Part shown: one piece after another, positions 8,395 through 17,921 of the stretch
Position numbering within the stretch: the stretch's first letter is position 1
Layout: the number at the start of each line of letters is the position of its first letter
Assembly: GCA_001179505.1 (NCBI GenBank)
Contig: CDMY01000400.1
Coordinates: 63,749-84,101, forward strand
Direction: 5' to 3'
Length of the DNA: 20,353 bases
Origin: Vitrella brassicaformis
Taxonomy: Eukaryota; Sar; Vitrellaceae
Notes under the pieces: model-generated
The model's input: the letters and a program-made list of their open reading frames with translations, nothing else
What the model was told of the DNA's origin: nothing
Database searches by the model: none
Translations under genes and position numbers: made by a program

Positions 8395-10237
8395 ATGGCT
8401 CAGCTTGCGGGAATCGTGTGGACTCTGCTGGTCGCCCTGTCCCTGGTGGCCTGTCAGCCCTCTGCAAACAAGACGCCCGTGGTTTCCTACAGCACATTCA
8501 GCCTGGTGAGTGATGGAGCCGCCAACGACCAGCCGAGTGTCCGTGCGCTCAGCAGTCCGCCACCGCGTCCAGCTGCTGCAGCTGGCATCCACCGCATCAT
8601 CGTCAAGCTCAAGCACCCACACACCGAGGGCCTTGCCCGCGCAGAGACCATCTCGAGGGCACTGCAGGCCTCCATGTCAGCCGAGACCACCGTGCACACG
8701 GCTGAGACGACGGTCCACCACCTCAACAGCTTGTCCATGGACGTGGTGGATCTGCCGCTAGGTGTCGATGCAGCGGCCACATGCGAGGCTGCCCTCCTGG
8801 CGTCGGATGAGATCGACATCTGCGAGCCGGATGCCGTTGTTGCGACGGCCTCTGGCCGAAGGCTGCGCGCCCGGGCAGCACAGGAGCCCAACCGCTTCGT
8901 GCCCGACGACCCAATCTTCAAGGAGCAGTGGGGGATGGCCAGCATCGATATGCCCGAGGCGTGGGCCTTCCTGTCTGAGCAGCAGCAGGAGACGGACAGT
9001 GGGGCCGACTCAGTGGGCAAAGGTACGGTGGTCGGGGTGATTGACACCGGTGTCGACTACACCCATCCGGACCTCAAGGACGCCATGTGGGTCAATCAAG
9101 GCGAGATCGTTGGCAACGGCATCGATGACGACGGTAGGTCCCGAGGGAGGGAGGGAGGGAGGGAGGATGCAGGAAGAGACATTCACACACACGATCTGCA
9201 TGCATTCCTTGGTCTGTATGTGTCTGTGTGCAGGTAACGGCTTTGTTGATGACATTCACGGCTGGGCCTGGTGCGACGGATCCGAGAACCCGCACATTGG
9301 CGACGGCGATCCTATGGATGAGGGTGGCCATGGAACTCACTGTGCAGGTACCATCGCGGCGACTGCCAACAACCAGGAGGGCATCGCAGGCGTCGCATTT
9401 GGCAGAACCAAGATCATGGCACTCAAATTCCTCTGCGGCGAGGTAGGTCGAGTAAACATAGGGGCGCGGGGCGCTGAAATCACATGTCTGTGTGCGGCTA
9501 CATCAGGATGGTCGGGGTTACACTGCTGACGCGGTCCACGCAATCAACTATGCCGTTGCCATGGGGGCCACGCTCACAAGCAACAGCTGGGGCTCCCTTG
9601 GGTCTAGAGCACATCCAGGGCTCGAGGAGGCCATCAGGAAGGCAGAGGAGGCGAACATGCTTTTCGTCGCCGCGGCTGGCAACGACGACAACGACAATGA
9701 CGGCCCCAGGAAAGGCTACCCGGCATCATCTGAGCTGGACAGCGTCATCAGCGTCGGCGCGTCGAATAAGGAAGGAGAGAAGGCGTGGTTCAGCAACTAC
9801 GGCCTCGAGAGCGCTGACGTGTTTGCGCCGGGGACGAGAATCGCCTCGACGATGCCCGGTGGCAAGTATGCGAAAATGCAGGGCACCAGCATGGCAACGC
9901 CATTCGTTGCTGGTACGCAAGCACTGAGGACTGCAGTCTGTGTGATACCCATTAGACGATCCACTCAATCGCTGCTTTGTCTGTGACTTCAGGTTTGGCT
10001 GCCCTTCTGTGGTCGACGGATCCGGCGCAGAGCTATCGCGACATCAAGCATCGCATTCTGTCGACTTCCGAGAAGATGGACTCGCTCGAGGGCCTGTGCG
10101 TCACGGGGGGCCAGGTCAACGCACTGAAGGCCGTCACGTGTGCCGATTGCAAATGGACCCCCACGGAGGAGCCGACGGCGGCTCCGACGGAAGCCCCCAC
10201 GCAGGAGCCTACGACGGAGGAGCCGGGGACCCCGTAA
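8395..10237 (+). CDS. secreted subtilisin-family serine protease (S8; four exons)
   Basis: Exons are 8395-9133, 9234-9442, 9507-9912 and 9993-10237 (532 aa, stop TAA), with GT-AG introns of 100, 64 and 80 nt. A signal peptide covers residues about 1-20 (LLVALSLVAC). A prodomain-like region with HRIIVKLKH near 66-74 precedes the catalytic domain at about 170-470. The triad is complete: Asp217 in VVGVIDTGVD, His279 in GGHGTHCAG, Ser444 in GTSMATPFVAG; the oxyanion Asn375 sits in AAAGND, and SNSWGS at 341-346 is the substrate-binding strand. NGIDDDGNGFVDD (241-253) is typical of bacterial-like and protist subtilases. After a Cys-containing end, residues about 496-532 are a Thr/Pro/Glu-rich tail of EPT repeats. 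The stop overlaps a donor-like GTAAGG at 10234, so a longer isoform is conceivable. It should act outside the cell or in the secretory route. It is divergent from gene D, a possible substrate or partner (inference). Confidence 0.92.
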
Positions 10238-10589
10238 GGGCCCCCCACGGCTGGTTCGCTGACGAGAAGCTGCACTGACGGCCGGGGGGAAGACTGCCTG
10301 CCTGCCTGCTGTCTGTAACGGCGTATATGTATGTGTGTGTATGTCTGCGGCATGTTGGTGTACTGACTGCACTGTCTGTGCTGTGGTGTGCTGTGGTTTG
10401 CTGTGCTCTAGCTTAGTAAGTGAGAGTCGTGTGTAGGTAGTTCTTCGTTCGTTCGTTCATTCGCTGGTCGGCCGGCAGCGCCGCGCCACTGACTGCCACT
10501 CACTGTTTTGCGCAGCCTAGTCGGCTGCATCTGCCCTTCGTCGTGTGTGAATGAAACAGCTCTCTCTCTGTCTGTCTCTCTGTCTGTCT
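10238..10589. other. 3' flank of gene E
   Basis: GT-rich, with short runs such as CTGC and GTTC repeats. No coding signal is seen. The right arm of the inverted repeat follows. Confidence 0.5.
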
Positions 10590-11060
10590 CTCTCTGAATA
10601 GCTCTCATTGTGCATACACTCGTACGTTAGTGCTGTGTTCATGTTGGTGCTTTGCCAAGCCGTCGGTGCACCGAGTTCTGACGCGACCCGACGTGAGCTG
10701 AGCGGCTTGTTGTCGTCTGTGTATGCGTGTGTGCTGTGATCTGATCATTGGCTGTATAAATTTGTCGATAGCAAGTGACTGCACTGCACTGCACGCTGAT
10801 CTGTGCATGTGTACATATTACACATGGGATGGTGGGTTGGGGTGGGGTGGGATGGGAGGGACAAGAGACCGGCGAGAGACACATGCGCACCACACATACA
10901 TACGTCAAGTGAATGATATGACATGAGATTTCCAAATGAGAACGAAATTCGCGCACTGAGGCGGCTTGACAATACTCACATACAAACTTGGCCGGACATG
11001 TACGTACGTACGCATGCATATGTACACACACAGATGGATGGCCCATGCTGTCGTTCCATC
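10590..11060 (-). repeat. right arm of 0.5-kb inverted repeat flanking genes D and E
   Basis: Reverse-complement partner of about 6170-6690. The five exact blocks fall at 10902-10916, 10873-10886, 10853-10868, 10731-10746 and 10661-10675, colinear with the left arm; gaps between blocks differ by 2-20 nt. It begins about 350 nt past the stop of gene E, close to the distance of the left arm from gene D. It contains no open frame with protein character. Confidence 0.85.
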
Positions 11061-12257
11061 CATCCATCGCCTGTTCCATGAAAGGACAGTGATCGACGCG
11101 ACGCGCACAGCACAATATGCGCATCAGACAGGCAGACGGGCGAGTGAGTCAACATCAGTCAGGGGGTGGATCGGATCCATCGCCTCTTCTCTATCCTGTG
11201 AGGGATCTGATACGTGTCTCATGATCATAGCGAGGGACAATAGAGAGACACCGTGATAGCGAATCATCCCGAGGCGCCGGGTTTATTGTCACAATCCGTC
11301 AAACCAAACAGACGTCTCTCTCCCTCCATGCCTTTCCCTCCTCCTCCTCAGCCCATGTAGCTCTTTGCTGTGTCGGCAGGTCCAGCCGCAGCTTTTGTCT
11401 GCAGTGGATCTCTGCAGGGGAGGGCAGGGGCTGGGACACCTCTCCACCCCACCAGGGCAGGGGCTGGGCCGGGAAGGGTGGGGTGGGATACTTGGTTGAT
11501 CTTTTGTCGGTTCACACATTCACGTGACAACAACTTGAGGTGGACGATGAGCGAGGCCGTTACGTATTTGTGGTGACTTCATGGTGAAGTGTCCGTTCCT
11601 TCGTGTCCCCCAGGTGTCGCCCCAGCATGTCAGTCATGCGATGAACAGAAACTCACTACGGCCCTCCCCTCCCACACGGAGCAGAAATCCACTACAAATG
11701 TACAACAAAGGGCACAGGTGCACTGCGAACTTTGCAGACAGACAGACAGACAGGGCACTACCAACACACACATGTGCGTGACAGCCAAATGACCGTATGT
11801 GACGAATGTGTGGGTATGCATGTGGTGGCCATAATGATATCATGCCCACCGCATCCACACCCACACCCACACCAGGCAATATCCACCCCTCTCTCAGTCC
11901 AGACAGCACACAAGCACACCACACCCATGATATCAACCCGGTGTTCCCAGCCCCTGTTCCCTTCCCCACTTCCCCCACTCGTGTGTCTATTTACATGGTG
12001 AGTGAAGTCACACACAACACAACACAGTACACAGACAGGCAAAGGGCAGAGCGCCACACGCAACACGCCAGTCGACTAGTCAGTGATGGACATGACTCAG
12101 TACAAACAACACGTTTAATCAAAGAACAGTGAGTGACGCACACACATCACAGCACAACACATCACATCACATGACGACGTGACATCGCATCACAGGCAGA
12201 CGAGTGAGGGAAAGTGAGTGAAGTGCAGCCAGGGTGTGGATCAATCAGACGGGCGGC
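11061..12257. other. spacer between the inverted repeat and gene F, no supported gene
   Basis: This contains a G-rich direct repeat (listed separately) and CA/CCA-rich runs at 11850-12030. On the minus strand a small frame ends at 11352 after a stretch resembling a normal protein C-terminus (KAAAGPADTAKSYMG), with an acceptor-like CAG upstream. I found no convincing start or donor, so it is not called. Confidence 0.45.
11421..11468 (+). repeat. G-rich 15-nt direct repeat, possible G-quadruplex
   Basis: AGGGCAGGGGCTGGG occurs at 11421-11435 and again at 11454-11468, followed by more G runs to about 11487. Four or more G-tracts lie close together on the plus strand. Confidence 0.6.
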
Positions 12258-12966
12258 TCAGTGCTTCTTGCCTGAATGAAAGGAGGAAGAGAAATGGGAC
12301 ACAAATTCGTGTGTGTACATATCAAAGGAGGTTGGCGCGTGTGTTGGTGTGGACATCTTGCCTTGCCGCCGCACTTACATTTCCCCCCCCACCACTTCTT
12401 CTTGCAATAATAGCCAGGGAAGCACTCGGAGTCGTGCTTGCACTTCTTGTGGTGCTTGTGCTTGCCTGAAAGCAACATAAGTAAAGGGTGGATTCGCCGT
12501 CAGACTGTCTCCCTGCCTGTCTGCCTGTCTGCCTGTCTGTCCCACTTACATTTCCCCCATTTCTTCCCCCACTTCTTCTTGCAGTATTTGCCATGGGAAC
12601 AGTCGGAGTCGTCCTCGCACTTGTGGCCTGCACACCACACACCACACAGAAGGGAGGAATCGAGATGATGCCCCCTGTCACTGGGTGCGTTGTGGTCGGT
12701 TGCTTACCCAGTGCACGCAGGCTGCCCGACGTCGCAGCCTCGTCATCCTCGTCCTCATCGTCGGCATCGACCACGTGGGCATCGTTGGCATAGACCAGGA
12801 AGTCCTCCTCGTCCAGCTCATCCACAGTCGCCAGGCCATTGTCAGCAGTAGTGGGAGCAGCAGTTGTGGTGCAGGGTGCCTTGCCCGCCATGGTGGCTGA
12901 GGGCATCCACACCGCCACCAGCAGAGAGGCGAGGACAACCAGTGTCAGGCGCGAGAAGAGAGCCAT
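12258..12966 (-). CDS. secreted acidic-pro / cationic cysteine-rich modular peptide precursor (four exons)
   Basis: Minus-strand exons are 12966-12708, 12627-12550, 12465-12379 and a 14-nt last exon 12271-12258 (145 aa, stop TGA); introns are 80, 84 and 107 nt, all phase 1. Residues about 1-28 are a signal peptide. Residues about 46-80 are strongly acidic (runs of Asp/Glu). Exons 2 and 3 each encode one short Lys/His/Trp-rich unit with the pattern C-x5-C-x5-C-x(8-10)-C and a shared YCKKKW core. The last Cys of each unit is split between exons (T|GC). The final exon supplies only that Cys and three residues, like the start of a third unit cut short. An acidic pro-segment before a cationic disulphide-rich mature part is the general plan of antimicrobial and other host-defence peptide precursors, but I do not recognise the family, so this function is inference. 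Intron 3 is open in frame, allowing an alternative tail. Confidence 0.75.
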
Positions 12967-13028
12967 GAATGCTGACGGGAACTAACTGAGAGTCTTGGTC
13001 GCAGGCAAACAGACGAAATGTAAGACGA

Positions 13029-13045
13029 GAAGTGAAGATCTGCGG
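13029..13045 (-). promoter_or_regulatory. CCGCAGATCTTCACTTC element upstream of gene F
   Basis: The first 11 nt equal the gene D site and the last 14 nt equal the gene E site, so this copy bridges the two. It ends about 63 nt before the ATG. Confidence 0.5.
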
Positions 13046-13140
13046 TCAAGAATGCTGAGGGAGGGATAGAGGGGAGGGAGGGAGGGGAGAGAATGGTAGG
13101 GAGGGAAGGAGGGAGAGGGAGGGGTGTTTTCGTGCGATGC

Positions 13141-13153
13141 TGCCCTAGCCCAT
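13141..13153 (-). promoter_or_regulatory. ATGGGCTAGGGCA element upstream of gene F
   Basis: Differs by one base from the gene D element at 8118-8106. It lies about 175 nt before the ATG. Confidence 0.45.
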
Positions 13154-13300
13154 AACAGTAAACCCTCCCTTTCTCCTCTAAGCGACAAGAAGACTGGAGA
13201 TGTACATGCGTTCGTGTTTGATTCGAATGGTTGACGAATAAAGCAAGCAAACCACACGCATCCACCCACCACTATGTCGACTGTCGCGTCTCATCCAGTC

Positions 13301-14100
13301 GTCACCTCTTGGACGTTGTCCGTCGGAAGGCACGGCACACCATGATGGTCACTATCCATGCGACGTGTTGGTCTTTCCCCCACACAGATAAACGCACGTA
13401 CGCACCATTAGCCAGCCCATTTGTCAGCGAGCGCCCAAGCGACAGTGAAGGAGGAGAGAGTGAGGCAGGGAGGTTACCACGAGTGAGTTGGTGAGCGTAT
13501 GCATGCACTCGCACCCAGCACAGTGCTGTCCAGTCTGGCAGAGAGGAGGATAGCAAGGACATGCATGCAATGCAATGCAAAACCATGAACCAACGAACCA
13601 ATAGCAGACACGACACACACACGCATATATTATATATACCCACACCCACCCCAATGCCCCACCCACCCAGCACGAATCCATCGACAGAGACACGCAACGC
13701 CCTACGTATACCAACCCTCCCCCTTCGCGGCCAGCCGCAATGATGCGACCACGCCCCCCATCACCGACACACCACAGAGCCCGCAGACACAAAAATACAC
13801 ACACATTCATTCATTCATGTTCACGTGAGTGAATGAATGAACGTGCATATACACACACTGGGCAGCGATCGATCTTATCTGAACCCGAGAGCTCATCGCC
13901 TCCCCTTCCTCTCTCCTTGACTCTTACGTGCATGGGTGGTGAGTGAGTGAGTCTGGGTCATCCGCTGTGCGTGTGTGTCTTGTGTCCCTCCCCTCTGTGT
14001 GGGTGAGTCCGTTTCTGTGCGTGTGTGTGCGCGTGAGTGTCCATCTTTCTTTCTACGGCCGGCCAGCAGCCACCCACCCACGCACACGCGCACAGAGTCG
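13301..14100. other. gene-poor low-complexity DNA
   Basis: Short tandem runs and CA/CCCA-rich DNA. Minus-strand open frames here are rich in Cys/Val/Gly because of GT repeats and are not credible proteins. A perfect hairpin lies at 13806-13841. Confidence 0.55.
13806..13841. other. 12-bp hairpin built from TTCA/TGAA tandem units
   Basis: TTCATTCATTCA (13806-13817) pairs perfectly with TGAATGAATGAA (13830-13841) around a 12-nt loop that contains CACGTG. It may be a microsatellite inversion. Confidence 0.7.
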
Positions 14101-14605
14101 CTGGCCGGCTGCCATACGTCGCTGCCGAAAGACGAAATTGGCGGGCAGCTCCCGCTTGGCCCTCGTCCCTCGTTCATGTGTCACACACACAGAGAGACCC
14201 ACACACATAAATGCACTTTACAACATGACCAGACAGACACGGGAGTCGATAGACACTCGCACAGACAGACATACAGGTAAAAAATAAGCCATACATACGA
14301 GATCGTTCAAATCACCTTATCCATCCATCCGTCCGTCCATCCCTCTCTCTCGTCTCTTTCTCTCTCTCACCTCACACACACATCCGTGGTACCGTGTGTC
14401 GGTGAGAACAACCCCATTCTGTCTGTCCGTCTTGCTCATACATGAATGAATGCACAAATGCCAGTAGTGAGGAGAGCACAGCGGGCGAAAAGACACACAT
14501 ACACATACGCACACTCACACACTGACCACACGGACACGGACAAAGGCGAAGGCAAAGGCAAAGAGCTCACATCAACACGCCGGGAGTTGAAAACATGGCC
14601 ACATC

Positions 14606-14629
14606 CACACACACACACACACACACACA
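14606..14629. repeat. (CA)n microsatellite
   Basis: About twelve CA units in the gene-poor interval. Confidence 0.9.
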
Positions 14630-14797
14630 GCAGAAGGTGTTAGATACACACCAGGAGATGATGAGACAGACGCAAGACACAGAGTGAGAGAGAGGCAAGC
14701 CTGCGACTACGGACCCTGAAAAGGGTGTAGAGAGAGAGAGGTGCGAGAAGCATGCAGAGAGAGCGAGGGTGAGCATTTCACAAATACGCCGACATGA

Positions 14798-14827
14798 GTG
14801 GGTGGGTGGGTCGGTGGGTGGGTGGGG
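14798..14827. repeat. (GTGG)n microsatellite
   Basis: About seven GTGG units with one interruption (TCGG). Confidence 0.85.
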
Positions 14828-15236
14828 TGGATAGAAGGAGGAGAGAATGGAAAAAGAGGCCCAAAGACAGCCAGCCAGCCAGCCACCATCAGGTATGAAC
14901 AATAGCTGGTACACTGACTGCACTCTATGAGTATGTATGCATGGTCTGTCTGTCTATCTGTTTCGCTCGCTCAGCTGTTGCCCGCCTGCCTGCCTGCCTG
15001 TCTAAATGCACCGGACCGTTACTGACAATACGCAGATCGAGTAGTAGAGAGATTAGACAATAACATTATCAAGATACTCAATGGAAAATTACCCATGAAA
15101 AAACCGCCCCTTCCTTACTGTCAATGCACCGACGTAGGTATCGACACACCAGCCAACCGAGAGAGCAAAGCGGAAATAAATACAGACGAGAAGAGGTTCG
15201 AATGACACAGAGAGAGAGAGACAACAGACGCAGCGG

Positions 15237-15263
15237 CCAGGCAGGCAGGCGGGCAGGCAGGCA
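15237..15263. repeat. (CAGG)n microsatellite
   Basis: About six CAGG units with one G substitution. Confidence 0.85.
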
Positions 15264-15280
15264 GCCCCCCCGCCAGCCAC

Positions 15281-15520
15281 CCAATGAGAAGGCGTCGAAT
15301 GGGCCGACGTATCCCCCATCACCCACACCAGGAGCCCGAGCGCTACCACGGCGTGCGACTGTGCGTGTCTGCCACACCCATTGGTGACGGCATTTCGCCC
15401 CAACTGATGTGTCGAGACGAAAAGGCGTCACAACTGTGGATAGCAGACACGCACACCCACACGCACGACTGTGAAGCCAGCAAGTGCAAACCACACCTCA
15501 CGACCACACCGATCTGAAAA
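15281..15520. other. non-repetitive island in gene-poor interval
   Basis: Unlike its surroundings, 15290-15480 has balanced composition. A plus-strand frame from about 15332 to 15455 has ordinary protein-like composition (RYHGVRLCVSATPIGDGIS is part of it), but there is no start, no clear splice sites and no family I recognise. It could be a gene relic, a lone exon or chance. Confidence 0.25.
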
Positions 15521-17921
15521 ACCACATCGTGTTTGTATGCGGTGGCGTGCATCCCCTTCCCTCCCTCCCTCCCTCCCTCCTTCCTCTCCCCTTTCTCCCA
15601 CGTAACCTGACCGACGAGCCAGCCGCCCATTAAATCCCATTGATGGCGTCATGTCATCAATCAATGAATGAATGACGTGTGTGGCACTAACGAGCCACTG
15701 TACGTATGCATGTATGCGTAGGGGGAGAGGGGAATGAATGGATGGATGGATGGATAAAGGAGCCGTAACAAAGCACACACAATACACAGACACAGATACA
15801 GAGGGAGAGGGAGAGGGAGAGGGAGACGGCCGGCCGTGTGTATGCATGTCGATCGCACCACACCGGCCAGCCAAACGGCGAATTGGTATGAATCCATCTA
15901 TCGACCCGTCACCAGACAAGGCGTCAAAGGCACGGCATGCGTGTAGGCAAAAAAGACCACAACAACACGGGACATTCTGGCTGTGTCGCTGTCCTCTGAG
16001 AGAACCGGCAGATAGAGAGAGTGTGCGCGGTGAGGGTGGAAAAGCCTCGAGAAACAACAAGAGACACTAGATCAAAACCTCCAGACAGAGATGGGTGAGA
16101 AGGAACGTGCAACAACAGAGAGTCAGCTGAGCCAATCCCCATCTCTCCCTTCTCCCTGGCCCGGCCCACCAACTGGTACTTGGTAGGTATTCTTTCTGGC
16201 TGGTCATTGTCCGTGCTGTTCACTACCTACCGGTAACCGTAAAACCGGTTGCTGGCCTGGCTAATTCCTGACAAATAAGACCAACTACCTACCTACCAGT
16301 AAGAACGGCCAACTAGCTGCACTAGCTGCGATCCTCGTCTGCCTGTCTGCCGGTCTGTCTGTTTGATTGTCTGTCTGCCTTTGCAGCTAAGACGCATGGG
16401 CACACAGGCAGCAACGCAACAGCAAGTGACGAATTGACCGAATGAGCGAGGGAGGGAGGGAGTGGGTGGTGGGTCGGTGGGCCACCAGGGCTGGCTCGGC
16501 TCGGCTCGATACGTAAGCACGAAGAGATGCAAAACCGCCTCAGGTTGGAGTAGCGACCTTGGCTTAGTGAGGGAGAGAGAGTGTCAGAGAGGGTGTTAGT
16601 GTGACAGTGAGTCCGTGTGCACAACCGGAACATCATAATGAACAAGACAAGACAGGGTGAGTTTCCATCACGCCATTCCACGTCACATCACGACATATCA
16701 CATAAAAAGCAAAGACACACACATCCATCCATCCATCAATTCACAACACATACGTATGTAATGTAAGAAACGCGCAACGTACAACGGTCATCTCACCTCA
16801 GCATCCATCGTGGCCAGTAAAAAACAACGGCAGCCACCGTGGATGGGGAGGAGAAACATTGCCCAGCTGGAAAAGCCGGCGACGAACAAACGAAAGACGA
16901 CGAACGAGCGAGCGAAAAGCAATACAATGCAACACACCACACACGCAGAGAACACAACCCCCCCTAAAAAAAGGAAAGGCGGAAAAGGCACCTCACGACA
17001 CACCACAGCCACATCAACGGCACGAAACACGCAGCCATCCATCCATCCATCTTGACGCATGCGACCAACGATAGGGTGTGTCACGCACGCACGCATGCAG
17101 TGAGTGAGTGTGTGAGTGAGTGTCTACCTACCAGCCAGCTAGCTAGCCTGCCTACCTATGCCAAACAAAAAAGTGTCTGGTCGGTCATCAAATCCATCCC
17201 TCACACCACACCACACCACCCCTCCCCTCCCCTCACACGACAAAGCCATCGTCCATCGAGCAGCCATCCACCCATCCATCAGATGATGGAAGGTGTCATC
17301 GCGCGATACCCACCTACGCAACAGCTAGCCAGGGTATAGAAAAACGATCCCTTCACGCATCCATCCATCCATTCATCCATCCATCCATCGGTTTGTGTGC
17401 ATGTGTGTATGTCTGTGTCGGTGCCACCCCCTCCCCTCCCCTATCCTCCCCCCCCCCGTGCTGTGCCCCCCTGTACATGGGACGAAATGGGTGTGGTCGG
17501 TTGGTCGATCGGTGGCGGTCTTCGGCTGGCCCCTGCCCCTGCCCCTGCCCCCGCACCCACGCGCGCACAGACATACAGACAGGCAGGCAAACGAGTAATG
17601 CGCGGAACCGTCGGACATTTGCAGACAGACAGACAGAAAGGCAGACAAGCAAGTATGTAGGTAGGTAGGTACAGAGCAGTAGATAGATAGATACAGGGGG
17701 AAGGTAGGAAGGAAGCAGCAAGCAAGTGGAGAGAAGAGAAGGAGGAAACCCATACAAAGAAAGCATCACCCACCCGTCATTCATTGTCTTCTGCTACACA
17801 GCCAACACACACCACACCACACCACACCCCATCACGCCACGCACGAAAACCCCCGCTCCCACCGACAGCCGCCCCGTCTTACACACTACCACCATCATCC
17901 CGGCCATCCCTCGGTCGCCCC
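15521..17921. other. gene-poor low-complexity DNA downstream of gene G
   Basis: Tetranucleotide tracts: TCCC at 15557-15581, ATGG at 15734-15755, GAGAGG at 15802-15825, CATC at 17358-17389, GTAG and AGAT at 17655-17692, plus ACACC runs near 17200 and 17810. A stretch at 16165-16335 repeats TACC/GGTA and ACCGGT strings. No gene is supported; the right end should hold the 3' UTR of gene G. Confidence 0.55.
17358..17389. repeat. (CATC)n microsatellite
   Basis: Eight CATC-type units with one ATTC interruption. Confidence 0.9.

Larger units (their letters stand above)
12967..13300. promoter_or_regulatory. upstream region of gene F
   Basis: On the minus strand towards the ATG this holds ATGGGCTAGGGCA (13153-13141), a GGGA/CCCT-rich tract (about 13124-13058), GCATTCT (13055-13049) and CCGCAGATCTTCACTTC (13045-13029). 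The order matches the upstream region of gene D, with a larger gap between the outer two elements (about 95 nt against about 49 nt). Confidence 0.5.
14101..15280. other. gene-poor low-complexity DNA
   Basis: Mixed-composition DNA at 14090-14180 is followed by CA, GGGT, CTGC and GGCA microsatellites. No splice-linked or protein-like frame was found. Confidence 0.55.

Noticed and set aside
11289-11533. Possible small Pro-rich minus-strand gene
   Set aside because: There is a protein-like C-terminal stretch ending at 11352, but no start, donor or in-frame upstream exon could be supported.
14950-15005. CRISPR-like or satellite array from CTGT/CTGC runs
   Set aside because: These are plain tetranucleotide microsatellites without spacers; a CRISPR array is not expected in this type of genome.
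15180-15215. tRNA-like GGTTCGA near 15193
   Set aside because: The B-box match is incomplete (GGTTCGAATGA) and no cloverleaf arms can be drawn around it.
16165-16335. Structured RNA suggested by repeated TACC/GGTA and ACCGGT strings
   Set aside because: Only short stems of about 8 bp can be drawn by eye, and they look like local tandem copies, not a defined fold.
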